Source: Alphaproteobacteria bacterium (lineage in GTDB: Bacteria; Pseudomonadota; Alphaproteobacteria; Micropepsales; Micropepsaceae). From it: a stretch of DNA of 64,000 nucleotides. Under the pieces are notes generated by a model. That model made no database searches, was not told the DNA's origin, and worked only from the letters and a program-made list of their open reading frames with translations. The DNA is taken from positions 496,001 to 560,000 of the forward strand of contig JADHVO010000003.1 of NCBI GenBank assembly GCA_016783965.1, given 5' to 3'. The stretch's first letter is position 1. Each line of letters starts with the position of its first letter. Both the position numbers and the translations under genes were made by a program. This document shows, piece by piece, positions 44,013-52,806 of this stretch.

Positions 44013-45572
44013 CTAGCCTCCCGTGGGACAGTCGGCAGCCGCAAACTGCGTGTGCGCAGTCATCGCAGCGATCATGCGCCGGTCACGCCCATAAATGTCC
44101 GTGCGGAATTGAAGTCCGTCCGGTGAAGGAAAGACCGTCGCATAGACGAGATAGACTGGGACATGGTCCTTCACCGGCAGGTGCAGCGTTCCGGAGGTCG
44201 CAACCGCCTCGACCAGCCGCGCAATGCCGGACGTCGTGTCGCCGGTCAGTGCATAGGAAGCAAGAGGGTAAATCTCGGCCACGCGGACGCAGCCGTGGCT
44301 GAGAAAGCGCTGACGCCGGTCGAACAGGTTTCGTGACGGTGTATCGTGCAGGTAGACGGAAAAGCGGTCGTCCAGATCGATCTTCAGTTCGCCGAGCGCA
44401 TTCCTTGCGCCCGGCAGCTGACGCATCTGGCCGTCGACGATGACCATGTTATGGCGCGCCAGATAACCCGGATCGCGCGCCTCGCGTGGGAGTATCTCTC
44501 CACGGGCGATCGGGGCTGGGACGTTCCAAGGCGGATTGGCAACGACCTGTGTGATTTCAGCCCGGAAGATCGGCGTCGGCGTGCTGGGCTTTCCAACGAT
44601 GACGGCCGACGACAGGACCTCTTTGTCGCCGTCGACAATGACCAATCTGGCATCGGGTACGTTTACGACAACACGCTGTCGCTCGGGCGCATGAGGCAGC
44701 CAGCGGAGCCGTTCCATGTTCGCCGCAATCTCCATGGCGCGCTCGGACGCGGGCGTGTTGAGCAGCTCGAGCGTTTTCGCTCCGACCTGACCGTCTGCGT
44801 CCAGGCCGTTGCGGCGCTGAAAGCGTTGGATCGCGGCATCTACCTCGTCGGCGGAAGGCGGCCGGGCCGGATCAAGGGCATCATCCTCGTAAGAAAGTCT
44901 GAGCTTCAGCGAATCAAGAAGCTCGGGACTCGCACCAGTCGCGTGGAACGGCTTCTGTGCGGGGATCACTCCCCAACCGCCGGCAGCATCGACCTTGCGG
45001 TATTTTGCCAGTGCCGTCTTGAGGGTCGCGTATTCCAACGTCGACGGCTCTAACGCTCGAAAGAACTCATAAAGTTGATGGTCTGCCAGGGCTTTGGCGA
45101 GGCCCGTCGCTATGTCCCGATTGTCCTGCGGTAGATCGACATCGCGCTCAAGCGCGCGCAAATCAGGCCTTCCGTTCAGCATGTCGGATGCATAGCGAAG
45201 CAAGGCCACGGTTACGCTGACGTCCTTGGCTGCCCTGGAGGCATCGTCGGCGGCACTCGGTCTCGACAATTCGTCGATACCATAACGCCTTGGATCGATA
45301 CCCTCATCGCCGGCAGACCGCAGCACGCCGAGCGCAAAGGTACCGTCGGCGGTCAAGCCGCCCCCGCTTGTCCAGGCGGGGGTGTCTGCGCGAGCAGCGT
45401 AGAAGCCGCGCATGAGATCGCGCTGGGTGCTCGTCGTGTTCGCCCTCGCCTCTATCGCGGCCACGATCGGGGAAGAGGTTAATGGCGTTTGCGGGTACAC
45501 GTTCGGCGCAAGGATCAGCACCAGCGCCGTCGCCAAACCCAAGATTGCCAATCGAAGCGGGCCGAAGGACAT
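44013..45572 (-). CDS. L,D-transpeptidase (YcbB/LdtD type)
   Basis: A 519-residue periplasmic enzyme with a signal peptide/anchor (about 1-28), a peptidoglycan-binding domain (about 238-275: VDAAIQRFQRRNGLDADGQV) and a C-terminal YkuD catalytic domain. The catalytic motif is SHGCVRV with Cys428 and His426; the upstream His lies in VYLHDTP (about 407-413). It forms 3-3 crosslinks in peptidoglycan, which can stiffen walls of non-growing cells. It is a single gene. Its presence in a stress island suggests envelope remodelling in hypoxia, but only weak FixK-like sequence precedes it. Confidence 0.92.
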   Translation of the reverse strand: MSFGPLRLAILGLATALVLILAPNVYPQTPLTSSPIVAAIEARANTTSTQRDLMRGFYAARADTPAWTSGGGLTADGTFALGVLRSAGDEGIDPRRYGIDELSRPSAADDASRAAKDVSVTVALLRYASDMLNGRPDLRALERDVDLPQDNRDIATGLAKALADHQLYEFFRALEPSTLEYATLKTALAKYRKVDAAGGWGVIPAQKPFHATGASPELLDSLKLRLSYEDDALDPARPPSADEVDAAIQRFQRRNGLDADGQVGAKTLELLNTPASERAMEIAANMERLRWLPHAPERQRVVVNVPDARLVIVDGDKEVLSSAVIVGKPSTPTPIFRAEITQVVANPPWNVPAPIARGEILPREARDPGYLARHNMVIVDGQMRQLPGARNALGELKIDLDDRFSVYLHDTPSRNLFDRRQRFLSHGCVRVAEIYPLASYALTGDTTSGIARLVEAVATSGTLHLPVKDHVPVYLVYATVFPSPDGLQFRTDIYGRDRRMIAAMTAHTQFAAADCPTGG

Positions 45573-45622
45573 GCGAGACGCTCCAAGCGGTGGCGGTCGC
45601 GATCCCGCTGGATCGCCACCCG

Positions 45623-45802
45623 CTACAAAGATCTACGCGGCCCTGACTTCGATCTTCTGCCGACTTCATGGATCGGCCTCAGCGACGGGAACTCGAAGGT
45701 CGATGAGACGCGATCAAGCGGCCTCTCGATCTCTCCCCGGAATTTGTCCCAGGCCGGCGGTGTGGCGGCCGTTTTGTCAGCATGAATGGGAACGATGGTC
45801 AT
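45623..45802 (-). CDS. Short protein resembling an Hsp20 N-terminal arm
   Basis: A 59-residue frame with a clear ribosome-binding site (TTGGAGAAC) before ATG 45802 and a FixK-type box 52 bp further up. The sequence (AWDKFRGEIERPLDRVSSTF) resembles the helical N-terminal arm of small heat-shock proteins (FRxEIDRLFDxF), but the alpha-crystallin domain is absent. It could be a decayed hsp20 or a genuine micro-protein. The promoter and ribosome-binding site support expression; the identity is a guess. Confidence 0.5.
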   Translation of the reverse strand: MTIVPIHADKTAATPPAWDKFRGEIERPLDRVSSTFEFPSLRPIHEVGRRSKSGPRRSL

Positions 45803-45854
45803 GTGTTCTCCAAGTTTGTTAGCGCAAAAAATAGAGGCCCGAGACGTCCCCTCG

Positions 45855-45868
45855 CTGATTGAGGTCAA
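45855..45868. promoter_or_regulatory. FixK/FNR-type box upstream of the short Hsp20-like gene
   Basis: CTGATTGAGGTCAA matches TTGAY-N4-RTCAA at 9 of 10 positions. It lies 52 bp from the ATG at 45802 (minus strand). The gap between this gene and the alcohol dehydrogenase stop (45957) holds nothing else recognised. Confidence 0.65.
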
Positions 45869-45956
45869 TCACCCGGCGCTTCGACCGCTTATTTCGAACA
45901 AAGAGAGTGGAGGGTGGCGAGCCTATTTCACGCCGTCGTGTGGACGGCTTCGTGCC

Positions 45957-46988
45957 CTAAGGTGTCAGCACCGCGGCACCCTCGATGGCACCCTCGCGCA
46001 AGAGGCGCAGAGCGGTATTCGCCGCACTCAACGGAAACGTGGTGACGGAAACTTGGATTCTTATCTTGCTTGCGAAGGCGAAAAATTCGTCACCGTCCGC
46101 ACGCGTAAGATTGGCCACGGACCGTACCGACCTCTCACCCCACAGCAGGTCGTACGAAAAAGATGGAATATCGCTCATATGAATTCCAGCACAGACGACA
46201 GACCCGCCTTTGCGGATTGCGGTTAGAGCAGCGGGCACGAGCGCCCCGACAGGTGCGAAGATGATCGCGGCGTCGAGTTCTTCCGGAGGCTTCTGGTCTG
46301 AACTGCCAGCCCATGCGGCACCAAGCGACCGCGCGAACGCCTGCCCTTTGTCGTCACCTGGCCGTGTAAAGGCAAGGGTCGTTTGGCCGCGATATCCTGC
46401 GGCCTGAACGGCGATATGGGCCGCCGCGCCAAAGCCATACATTCCGATCGTCTTGGCATCTCCGGCCATCTTCAGGGCGCGGTAGCCGATAAGACCTGCG
46501 CACAGCAGCGGGGCAGCTTCCGCGTCGCTGTACCCTGCTGGCAGCTTGAAACAGTAGCCGGCATCGGCAACCACATACTCCGCGTATCCACCATCGAGCG
46601 TGTAGCCCGTGAAGCGGGCACTGTTGCACAGGTTCTCGTGGCCGTTCAGACAATACCGGCATGTGCCACACGTCCAGCCGAGCCACGGCACGCCGACACG
46701 ATCTCCCACCGCGAAGTCATGGACGCCGGATCCAACGGCCTCAACGATCCCGACGATTTCGTGGCCAGGCACGACATCCGGCTTCGGCTGCTTCAGGTCT
46801 CCATCCACCACGTGAAGATCGGTGCGGCAGACACCGCAAGCCCTCACGCGGAGGAGAACTTCGCGATCGCCGGGAGACCGGACGGGCGCGCGGTCGTGCA
46901 GTTCAAGTGGACGACCGGCTCCCACAAAGACCATGGCACGCATCTTCAAAGCCATCGTATTCGCTGCTACCGGCTCATCTTGGCACAT
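45957..46988 (-). CDS. Zinc-dependent alcohol dehydrogenase (medium-chain)
   Basis: A 343-residue MDR alcohol dehydrogenase. Catalytic zinc ligands are Cys54 (GVCRTDLH) and His76 (GHE). The structural zinc has four Cys in CGTCRYCLNGHENLC (107-121), and the NAD(P) fold has GMYGFGAAAHIAVQ. The family (AdhA-like, cinnamyl-alcohol-dehydrogenase group) reduces aldehydes or oxidises alcohols; substrate is unknown. The start may instead be Met12 or Met17. It follows the DUF6629 gene by 28 bp and may be co-transcribed with it from the FixK-type promoter. It is full-length, unlike the remnant at 28.4 kb. Confidence 0.92.
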   Translation of the reverse strand: MCQDEPVAANTMALKMRAMVFVGAGRPLELHDRAPVRSPGDREVLLRVRACGVCRTDLHVVDGDLKQPKPDVVPGHEIVGIVEAVGSGVHDFAVGDRVGVPWLGWTCGTCRYCLNGHENLCNSARFTGYTLDGGYAEYVVADAGYCFKLPAGYSDAEAAPLLCAGLIGYRALKMAGDAKTIGMYGFGAAAHIAVQAAGYRGQTTLAFTRPGDDKGQAFARSLGAAWAGSSDQKPPEELDAAIIFAPVGALVPAALTAIRKGGSVVCAGIHMSDIPSFSYDLLWGERSVRSVANLTRADGDEFFAFASKIRIQVSVTTFPLSAANTALRLLREGAIEGAAVLTP

Positions 46989-47016
46989 AGCCGGAGTTCC
47001 ATCCTGCGCCGTGCGC

Positions 47017-47679
47017 CTAGCCGCCGGTCACCACGCCGGCGCGGCGGCGCGGGAGTTCAACATACGCCCGGAAGAAGACCACACCACTCGCGAGCGCCGC
47101 GAAGAAGCACCACACGGATAGAAGCGTGAAGTAGTAGAACGCGAGCGAAACCAGCAGACCGCTCAGGACGCAAAACCCGAGCACCTTGAGCGTACGGGCC
47201 GAGGACAGGAGAAGCGGCGCGCAGGTGCATGTCCCATAAGCAATGGCGGCGGCAGTCGGAAAGGGTCTGCCGTTTGCGTAGGATAGCGTACGACCGAGCA
47301 CCTCGGCGGCGTAAGGATGTGCGGCGACGTCGGCGAACGTGTAGAGCGCGTAGATGAACCCCACGCCGGCGATCCACAGGAACGTCGATCTGCGCAATGG
47401 CGACGGTTCAAGAAGCGCGGTGGTAAGGGGGACGAACAGGGGCCATATTCCGAGAGCGACAAAGACGAAGGCATTCGCGAGCGCGCCAGTCACCGCGTGG
47501 TTGGCGGGATCCGGCAGTGTCAACCAGAGCGCACCTTCCATCGTCTGCTGCATCGCGAACAGGAAGGGGTAGCCGGCAAGTGCGACCTCGACCGATCCGG
47601 ATGATTTGCGCACGACCGCAATCCCGGCTGCCGCATTCAGACCGGCAGCGATGAAACTTCCTGTCGCAGAGAAGCACAC
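47017..47679 (-). CDS. DUF6629-like membrane protein
   Basis: A 220-residue protein with about seven membrane segments. The family N-terminus is usually MCFSATASF; here it appears as VCFSATGSFIAAGLNAAAG with GTG as start, which fixes the start at 47679 despite a longer open frame upstream. MQQTMEGALWL is another conserved element. Function unknown. Two FixK-type boxes lie 131-183 bp upstream, shared with the divergent USP gene. Confidence 0.78.
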   Translation of the reverse strand: MCFSATGSFIAAGLNAAAGIAVVRKSSGSVEVALAGYPFLFAMQQTMEGALWLTLPDPANHAVTGALANAFVFVALGIWPLFVPLTTALLEPSPLRRSTFLWIAGVGFIYALYTFADVAAHPYAAEVLGRTLSYANGRPFPTAAAIAYGTCTCAPLLLSSARTLKVLGFCVLSGLLVSLAFYYFTLLSVWCFFAALASGVVFFRAYVELPRRRAGVVTGG

Positions 47680-47809
47680 GGTCAGCGCGCCCGAACTGAA
47701 GCGGGCGCGTTGTGAAGGCCGCGCCGGTTGCCCCCGGCCGGTTTCGTCGTCTTTGTCACCGCCGCCTCCTCCAAGTTGCTGAAAATTAGGGACAACGGGC
47801 GGTCCACAG

Positions 47810-47823
47810 TTGATCCGGATCAG
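47810..47823. promoter_or_regulatory. FixK/FNR-type box (first of two) in the DUF6629/USP divergent region
   Basis: TTGATCCGGATCAG matches TTGAY-N4-RTCAA at 9 of 10 positions. It lies 130 bp from the DUF6629 start (47679) and 91 bp from the USP 6 start (47915), so it is better placed for the leftward gene. Confidence 0.6.
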
Positions 47824-47848
47824 CAGCCCGGCTCTTTCGATCTTTCCG

Positions 47849-47862
47849 CTGACGCAGATCAA
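47849..47862. promoter_or_regulatory. FixK/FNR-type box (second of two) upstream of USP gene 6
   Basis: CTGACGCAGATCAA matches TTGAY-N4-RTCAA at 9 of 10 positions. It ends 52 bp before the GTG start at 47915, the spacing usual for this regulon. Confidence 0.7.
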
Positions 47863-47914
47863 CGGGCGATGGTGCAGGAGGACGACGCTGTGCCTACAAG
47901 CTGGAGTAGTCGAC

Positions 47915-48775
47915 GTGAAGACGATCCTGGTTCCGCTGCCAGGTCTTGGCACCGACAGCAATGCGTTGGAATTGGCCAGCCGCATGGCTGTGCCGTTTGG
48001 CTCCCATATGGCCGCGCTCCACGTGAGCCGAAATTTCAGCGAAGAGATCGTTGGCCTGACTGGCGGCGAGACCTACGTCAGCCAGGAGTTGTGCGATGAT
48101 ATCGCTGCGGACATCAGAACCAAGGCTGCTACTGCGGAGCAGGCGCTGAAATCGTTTTGCGAGCGAAATGACATCCCCCTTCTGTCCTTACATGCCGTGC
48201 AGCCCGGGACCAGCGCGAGCTGGCAGCACAAGACCGGCCACGCCATCGACGAGATCGTGACCATCGGCCGGCGACACGACATCGTCGTGATGAGCCGGCA
48301 GTCCGATCCCGCCGCAGCCCACGCGGCGACTTTCGGCGAGATAATCGTGCGCTGTGGGCGGCCGCTTCTTATCGCACCGCCGAGCCTTTCCGAGCACACC
48401 GGACGCCATGTCGCGATCGCATGGAAGAACACACCCGAATGTGCGCACGCGCTGACCGCGGCCATGCCGATTGTCGCGCGTGCCGAGCGCATAACGGTGA
48501 TCGCAGTTCCGGAATCGGAAGGCGACGGCATTGACGAAGAGGGCGAGAGGCTTGCCGCATGCCTGGAATGGCTCCCGGCGGACGTCGATACGCGCCTCTG
48601 CATCAGGGGCTTCGAGCGCATCAGTGAGACCATCATCGATGAGGCGCGTGGCGCCCGTGCGGATATGATCGTCCTTGGCGGCTATGGCCACACGCGCGCG
48701 CGTGAACTCCTGCTGGGCGGCGTAACGCGTGACTTGCTCAAGGCTTGCCCTGTCCCTCTTCTGGTCACGCACTGA
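47915..48775 (+). CDS. Two-domain universal stress protein 6
   Basis: A 286-residue tandem UspA protein. The start is GTG (VKTILVPLPGLGTDS) with TGGAG upstream; an upstream frame extension would cover both FixK-type boxes and is unlikely. The second domain starts HVAIAWKNTPECAHA and has the intact loop LGGYGHTRARELLLGGVT, ending PLLVTH. Confidence 0.9.
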   Translation: MKTILVPLPGLGTDSNALELASRMAVPFGSHMAALHVSRNFSEEIVGLTGGETYVSQELCDDIAADIRTKAATAEQALKSFCERNDIPLLSLHAVQPGTSASWQHKTGHAIDEIVTIGRRHDIVVMSRQSDPAAAHAATFGEIIVRCGRPLLIAPPSLSEHTGRHVAIAWKNTPECAHALTAAMPIVARAERITVIAVPESEGDGIDEEGERLAACLEWLPADVDTRLCIRGFERISETIIDEARGARADMIVLGGYGHTRARELLLGGVTRDLLKACPVPLLVTH

Positions 48776-48861
48776 CGCGGCACCCGGCAGATCGCGCGCC
48801 GCGCAGCACCCAAGGCGCCGGCACGACCCCGATCAGTCGTGGAAATATGCACTGGGCTGCC

Positions 48862-48875
48862 TTGACCGGTATCAA
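48862..48875. promoter_or_regulatory. FixK/FNR-type box upstream of the beta-glucosidase operon
   Basis: TTGACCGGTATCAA is a perfect match to TTGAY-N4-RTCAA. It ends 51 bp before the ATG at 48927 of the GH3/glucokinase operon. Confidence 0.75.
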
Positions 48876-48926
48876 CGCCTGCGGGCGCGATCTGATAGAG
48901 TAACGGCGCTAGAAGGGGACCTGCAG

Positions 48927-51173
48927 ATGCTTGGCGTGCTGGCGCTTGCGGCTGGTCTGCTGGTATTCGCGGGAACAGCCACCGCCGTCGCGCAGGCGCC
49001 GACGGAGGGCCGGCCATGGATGAATCCAGGGCTCTCGGCCGATACCCGCGCCGACCTCGTCCAAGCCGAGATGACGCGGGCGGAGGAGCTCTTGCTGCTC
49101 AAGGGCTACTACGGTGCTAACGTCAAGATGAACTGGATCAAGCCGGCCCCGGCGGAATTGCGCCCGTTGCTGCCCGGCACGGCGGGCTTCGTACCCGGCA
49201 TTGCAAGACTGGGTATTCCGCCGCTGCGCGAGACCGATGCCGGCGTCGGTATCGCCAACACGAACTGGATGCGGCCCGGCGACCTTGCAACGGCCTTCCC
49301 GTCCGGCCTGTCGAACGCCGCGACATGGAATCCCGAGATAGCCTTTGCCACGGGTGCTGCGATCGGCACCGAGGCGCGTGACCGCGGCTTCAACGTCGTG
49401 CTCGATGGCGCGATGAACCTCGCACGAGAACCGCGTGGTGGCCGGACCTTTGAGTACGCCGGGGAAGACCCTCTGCTCGCAGGCCTTGTCGTTGGAGAGG
49501 AAATCCGGGGTATCCAGAGCGAGCATGTCATTTCGACGATCAAACACTTTGCGCTGAATGACCAGGAAACCGGTCGCGGCGTGCTGAACGCCAACATTGA
49601 TGAAGCCGCTGCGCGCGAGTCCGACCTGCTCGCATTCGAGATCGCCATCGAGCACGGCACCCCCGGTGCAGTCATGTGCGCCTACAACCGTGTCAACTCG
49701 GTCTATGCCTGCGAAAACGATTTCCTGCTCAACCGCGTGCTGAAGGGCGATTGGGCGTACGCCGGCTGGGTGCTGTCGGACTGGGGCGGTGTGCACAGCA
49801 CGGTAGCAGCCGCCAATGGCGGTCTGGACCAGGAATCCGCCTCCGGCTTCGACCGTCAGGAATTTTTCGACGCTCCTCTTCAGCAGGCGATCACCGACGG
49901 ATCGATCGCTCCCGCGCGCTTGCACGACATGGTCCACCGCATCCTGCGCACGATGTTTGCGGGCGGGTTGATCGACCACCCGATGGTGCCACGGAACCCT
50001 TCGGCACACGTCGAAGCTGCGGAACACAGCGCTGAAGAGGGCATCGTGCTTCTCAAGAATGAGGGCGCGCTGCTGCCGCTCTCCAAAACGGTGCGGTGGA
50101 TCGCAGTGATCGGTGGTCATGCCAATCTTGGCATGTTGTCCGGTGGCGGCTCGTCCCAGGTGCTTCCCCTCGGCCACGTTTCCGATAATGAGGTCTATGT
50201 CGGCGGAGGCGTGATCGTCCTCGGCAACGGCGCGAAGATCATGCCCCTGGGTCGCGAAATCTTCGATCCGCCTTCGCCGCTGGCCGCTTTGCGACGCGCG
50301 CTACCGGGGGCGCAGATTGACTACGCAGATGGCTCAGACATCGATGCCGCAAGCCAACTGGCGGCGCAAGCCGACGTTGCCATCGTATTCGCGCAACAAT
50401 GGATGACAGAGGGCGAAGACGCTCCAGACCTCTCCTTGCCGGGCAACCAGAACGCGCTGATTGCAGGTATCGCGGCGGCCAATCCGCATACCATCGTCGT
50501 TCTCGAAACGGGCGGACCGGTAACGATGCCCTGGCTCCCGCATGTTCCGGCCGTGCTGGAAGCCTGGTATGCGGGCAACGGCGGCGCGACGGCGTTGACG
50601 CGGATCCTGCTCGGGGACGTCAATCCATCCGGCCGGCTTCCGATCACGTTTCCGCAGAGCGAGAGCCAGCTGCCGCGGCCGCAACTTTCCGACAAGAACA
50701 GCGCCCATCGCTTCTTCGATGTCGATTACACGGAAGGCGCCGATGTCGGCTATCGGTGGTTCGAGTTACGGAACCAGCAGCCGCTGTTTCCTTTCGGCTT
50801 CGGCCTGTCCTACACATCTTTCGCTTTTGGAAATCTGCAGGTCATGGGCGGCGATATCTTGACGGCGCAGATCGACATCACGAACACCGGCACTAGAGAG
50901 GGCAGCGAAGCGGTGCAGCTCTACGCGACTCCGCCGGCATCAGACCGGCCCGTTGCCGCCCGATTGGTGGGCTGGACCAAGGTACGGCTGAGAGCGGGGG
51001 AAACACAGCGAGTTACAATCGCTACCGAACCTCGATTGCTGGCGCACTTCGACCGCAACGCAAACCTCTGGCGCATTTCCGAGGGAGACTACACGATCAC
51101 CGCACGCGCATCCGCGGCGGACGTCAGGGCGAGCGCAACCGTGGCGCTCGCGGAACGGGCCATCAAGCCATGA
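48927..51173 (+). CDS. bglX: Glycoside hydrolase family 3 beta-glucosidase
   Basis: A 748-residue exported GH3 enzyme with a signal peptide (about 1-22, cleavage near AVAQA). The N-terminal barrel has GVLNANIDEAAARESDL and the catalytic nucleophile Asp285 in VLSDWGGVHS. The alpha/beta sandwich has ARLHDMVHRILRTMFAGG, and the C-terminal fibronectin III-like domain ends about residue 745. ATG 48927 follows AGAAGGGGA. It splits beta-glucosides or cellobiose in the periplasm. The glucokinase gene overlaps its stop by 4 bp, so glucose released would be phosphorylated by the next product. Confidence 0.93.
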   Translation: MLGVLALAAGLLVFAGTATAVAQAPTEGRPWMNPGLSADTRADLVQAEMTRAEELLLLKGYYGANVKMNWIKPAPAELRPLLPGTAGFVPGIARLGIPPLRETDAGVGIANTNWMRPGDLATAFPSGLSNAATWNPEIAFATGAAIGTEARDRGFNVVLDGAMNLAREPRGGRTFEYAGEDPLLAGLVVGEEIRGIQSEHVISTIKHFALNDQETGRGVLNANIDEAAARESDLLAFEIAIEHGTPGAVMCAYNRVNSVYACENDFLLNRVLKGDWAYAGWVLSDWGGVHSTVAAANGGLDQESASGFDRQEFFDAPLQQAITDGSIAPARLHDMVHRILRTMFAGGLIDHPMVPRNPSAHVEAAEHSAEEGIVLLKNEGALLPLSKTVRWIAVIGGHANLGMLSGGGSSQVLPLGHVSDNEVYVGGGVIVLGNGAKIMPLGREIFDPPSPLAALRRALPGAQIDYADGSDIDAASQLAAQADVAIVFAQQWMTEGEDAPDLSLPGNQNALIAGIAAANPHTIVVLETGGPVTMPWLPHVPAVLEAWYAGNGGATALTRILLGDVNPSGRLPITFPQSESQLPRPQLSDKNSAHRFFDVDYTEGADVGYRWFELRNQQPLFPFGFGLSYTSFAFGNLQVMGGDILTAQIDITNTGTREGSEAVQLYATPPASDRPVAARLVGWTKVRLRAGETQRVTIATEPRLLAHFDRNANLWRISEGDYTITARASAADVRASATVALAERAIKP

Positions 51174-52147
51174 GCGCAGTGGACCAAATCCTCGTAGGCG
51201 ATATTGGAGGAACGCATTCCCGCTTCGCGGTTGTCGACGTCTCGCAGCCGATTCGCCGTATCGAGCACCGGCGCGACCTTGGCGGAACGGTCACCAGCTT
51301 CAATGAAGCGCTGCGAACCTATCTGGATCGGGCCGGGTTGCCTGCGCTGCCCGGCGCGATCGCGCTGTCGGTCGCCGGACCGGTGACGGCTGGCGCGGTG
51401 GTGTTGACCAACCGGGCCTGGCAAATCTCCGAACAGGATTTGCGCGCCTTCGGGTTTCGCGATGTGCTGCTGATCAACGATTTCGCCGCCCTTGCCTTCG
51501 CGGTGTCGTCGCTCGAGCCCGCCGCGGTTCGCACCATCGGCCCAAGTCTCGAAGGCCTCCCTGGCGAGCCGATCTCCATCGTCGGCGCGGGAACCGGGTT
51601 CGGCGCTGCCTGCCTGGCGCGTTTCCACAACCGCACTGTCCCCGTCGCAACCGAAGGCGGACACGCCGGCTTCGCACCTGGAAACGATCGCGAGATGGCC
51701 GTGCTCAAGGTCCTTGCGGGTCGTTTCGGCCACGTCTCCATCGAGCGCGTCTTGTCCGGACCGGGCATCGGGAATCTCTACGGCGCACTCATGCAGATCG
51801 CGGGGCGGCGGGCGCTGCCCTTGGACGCGGCCGAGATCGTGGCCCGGCGCGCGGCCGACGAGAATTGTCGCGACGCCATTGACCTCTTTTGTGCGATTTA
51901 TGGCGCCGTGGCTGGCGATTTCGCCTTGATGCATGGCGCCCGCGGCGGTGTGTTCCTCGCCGGCGGGATCGCGCAAAAGATCGAGCCGGTGCTGGCGGCT
52001 AGCGCCTTTCGTGAGCGTTTCGAGAACAAGGGCCGCCTTTCGCACTACGTGAAAGGCATCCCGACAAAACTCATCCTCAGCGAGGACACGGCGTATATCG
52101 GCATTGCGAACGCGAGCCTGGCCTTCCGCGATGCCGCGGAGGGATAG
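51170..52147 (+). CDS. glk: Glucokinase (ROK-independent Glk type)
   Basis: A 325-residue bacterial glucokinase. The phosphate-binding loop is LVGDIGGTHSRFA (8-20), the catalytic Asp104 lies in LINDFAALAF, and EGGHAGFAP and GAGTGFGAACL are the sugar and ATP motifs. It phosphorylates glucose with ATP in the cytoplasm. Translational coupling (ATGA) with the beta-glucosidase and the FixK-type box upstream suggest that sugar use is raised when oxygen is short, as for pfkB. Confidence 0.94.
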   Translation: MSAVDQILVGDIGGTHSRFAVVDVSQPIRRIEHRRDLGGTVTSFNEALRTYLDRAGLPALPGAIALSVAGPVTAGAVVLTNRAWQISEQDLRAFGFRDVLLINDFAALAFAVSSLEPAAVRTIGPSLEGLPGEPISIVGAGTGFGAACLARFHNRTVPVATEGGHAGFAPGNDREMAVLKVLAGRFGHVSIERVLSGPGIGNLYGALMQIAGRRALPLDAAEIVARRAADENCRDAIDLFCAIYGAVAGDFALMHGARGGVFLAGGIAQKIEPVLAASAFRERFENKGRLSHYVKGIPTKLILSEDTAYIGIANASLAFRDAAEG

Positions 52148-52177
52148 AATGGCGCGCTTTGCCTGAGGCAGTGCCCG

Positions 52178-52639
52178 CTATTTCTTCTGCTCGAGCGCAG
52201 CAAGATGCTGCTCGATCTCATGAAGCGGCATTTTGCCGTAATCGCGCTCGATCTCACCGGCCAGCACGTGGCGCACGCGCGGGGACAACGCTGCACGCAT
52301 GATGCCCAAAGCTCTCGCCGGAGCGACGAGAAAGAGCTTCCTGATCCGATGCTGTTCAACGGCGTGGGCGACATGGTCTGCGAAGCTGTTCAAAAAGTCG
52401 TGCTCTGCCTGCCGGTGATAGTCGGTTTCCTCGACGGCGCCTCGGCGCCCGCCGATGGAACTGAAGACGCGGCCTGGTGGCGACGAACCCTGCTCGTGGG
52501 TCGCAGGATTCACTTGCGAGTATTGCGCGCGGGTTTCAAGCTTCGGATAGGTATGATCGCCGGTGTTTTCGACGAGGAGGGCCTTCGCACCATCGCAGAT
52601 GGCGAGCCAAGCTCCGTGCTGGAGGGGTGACTCGATCAT
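52178..52639 (-). CDS. Host attachment protein family (baeRF-like)
   Basis: A 153-residue protein of the family once named host attachment protein (PF10116). WLAICDGAKALLVEN (11-25) starts the domain and RQAEHDFLNSFADHVAHAV and LFLVAPARALGIMRAALSP are conserved. The fold is related to eRF1/RNase E domains; true function is unknown and the name should not be taken literally. Its start lies 92 bp from the FixK-type box at 52732. Confidence 0.87.
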   Translation of the reverse strand: MIESPLQHGAWLAICDGAKALLVENTGDHTYPKLETRAQYSQVNPATHEQGSSPPGRVFSSIGGRRGAVEETDYHRQAEHDFLNSFADHVAHAVEQHRIRKLFLVAPARALGIMRAALSPRVRHVLAGEIERDYGKMPLHEIEQHLAALEQKK

Positions 52640-52731
52640 TCTTCACCATCCTTGTGTTGCGGGCTGCCCGGCCAGTCACCGCGTCCCGTCGACAACCATA
52701 GATAACACCGCTGGGTGCCAATTGATCCGGC

Positions 52732-52745
52732 TCAAAGACTGCGGC
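52732..52745. promoter_or_regulatory. FixK/FNR-type box between the host-attachment and small-peptide genes
   Basis: TTGATCCGGCTCAA matches TTGAY-N4-RTCAA at 9 of 10 positions (C for R at the start of the second half). It lies 92 bp from the leftward start (52639) and 61 bp from the rightward small ORF (52807). Confidence 0.6.
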
Positions 52746-52806
52746 GGCGGATGTGATCAAACTTGACACGAGAGAGAGATTTATCCGCTCGTGAGAATAT
52801 CGCGTG

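Noticed and set aside
45643..45656. A FixK-like site CTGACTTCGATCTT before the L,D-transpeptidase
   Set aside because: Only 7 of 10 positions match and it lies inside the coding part of the short Hsp20-like gene.
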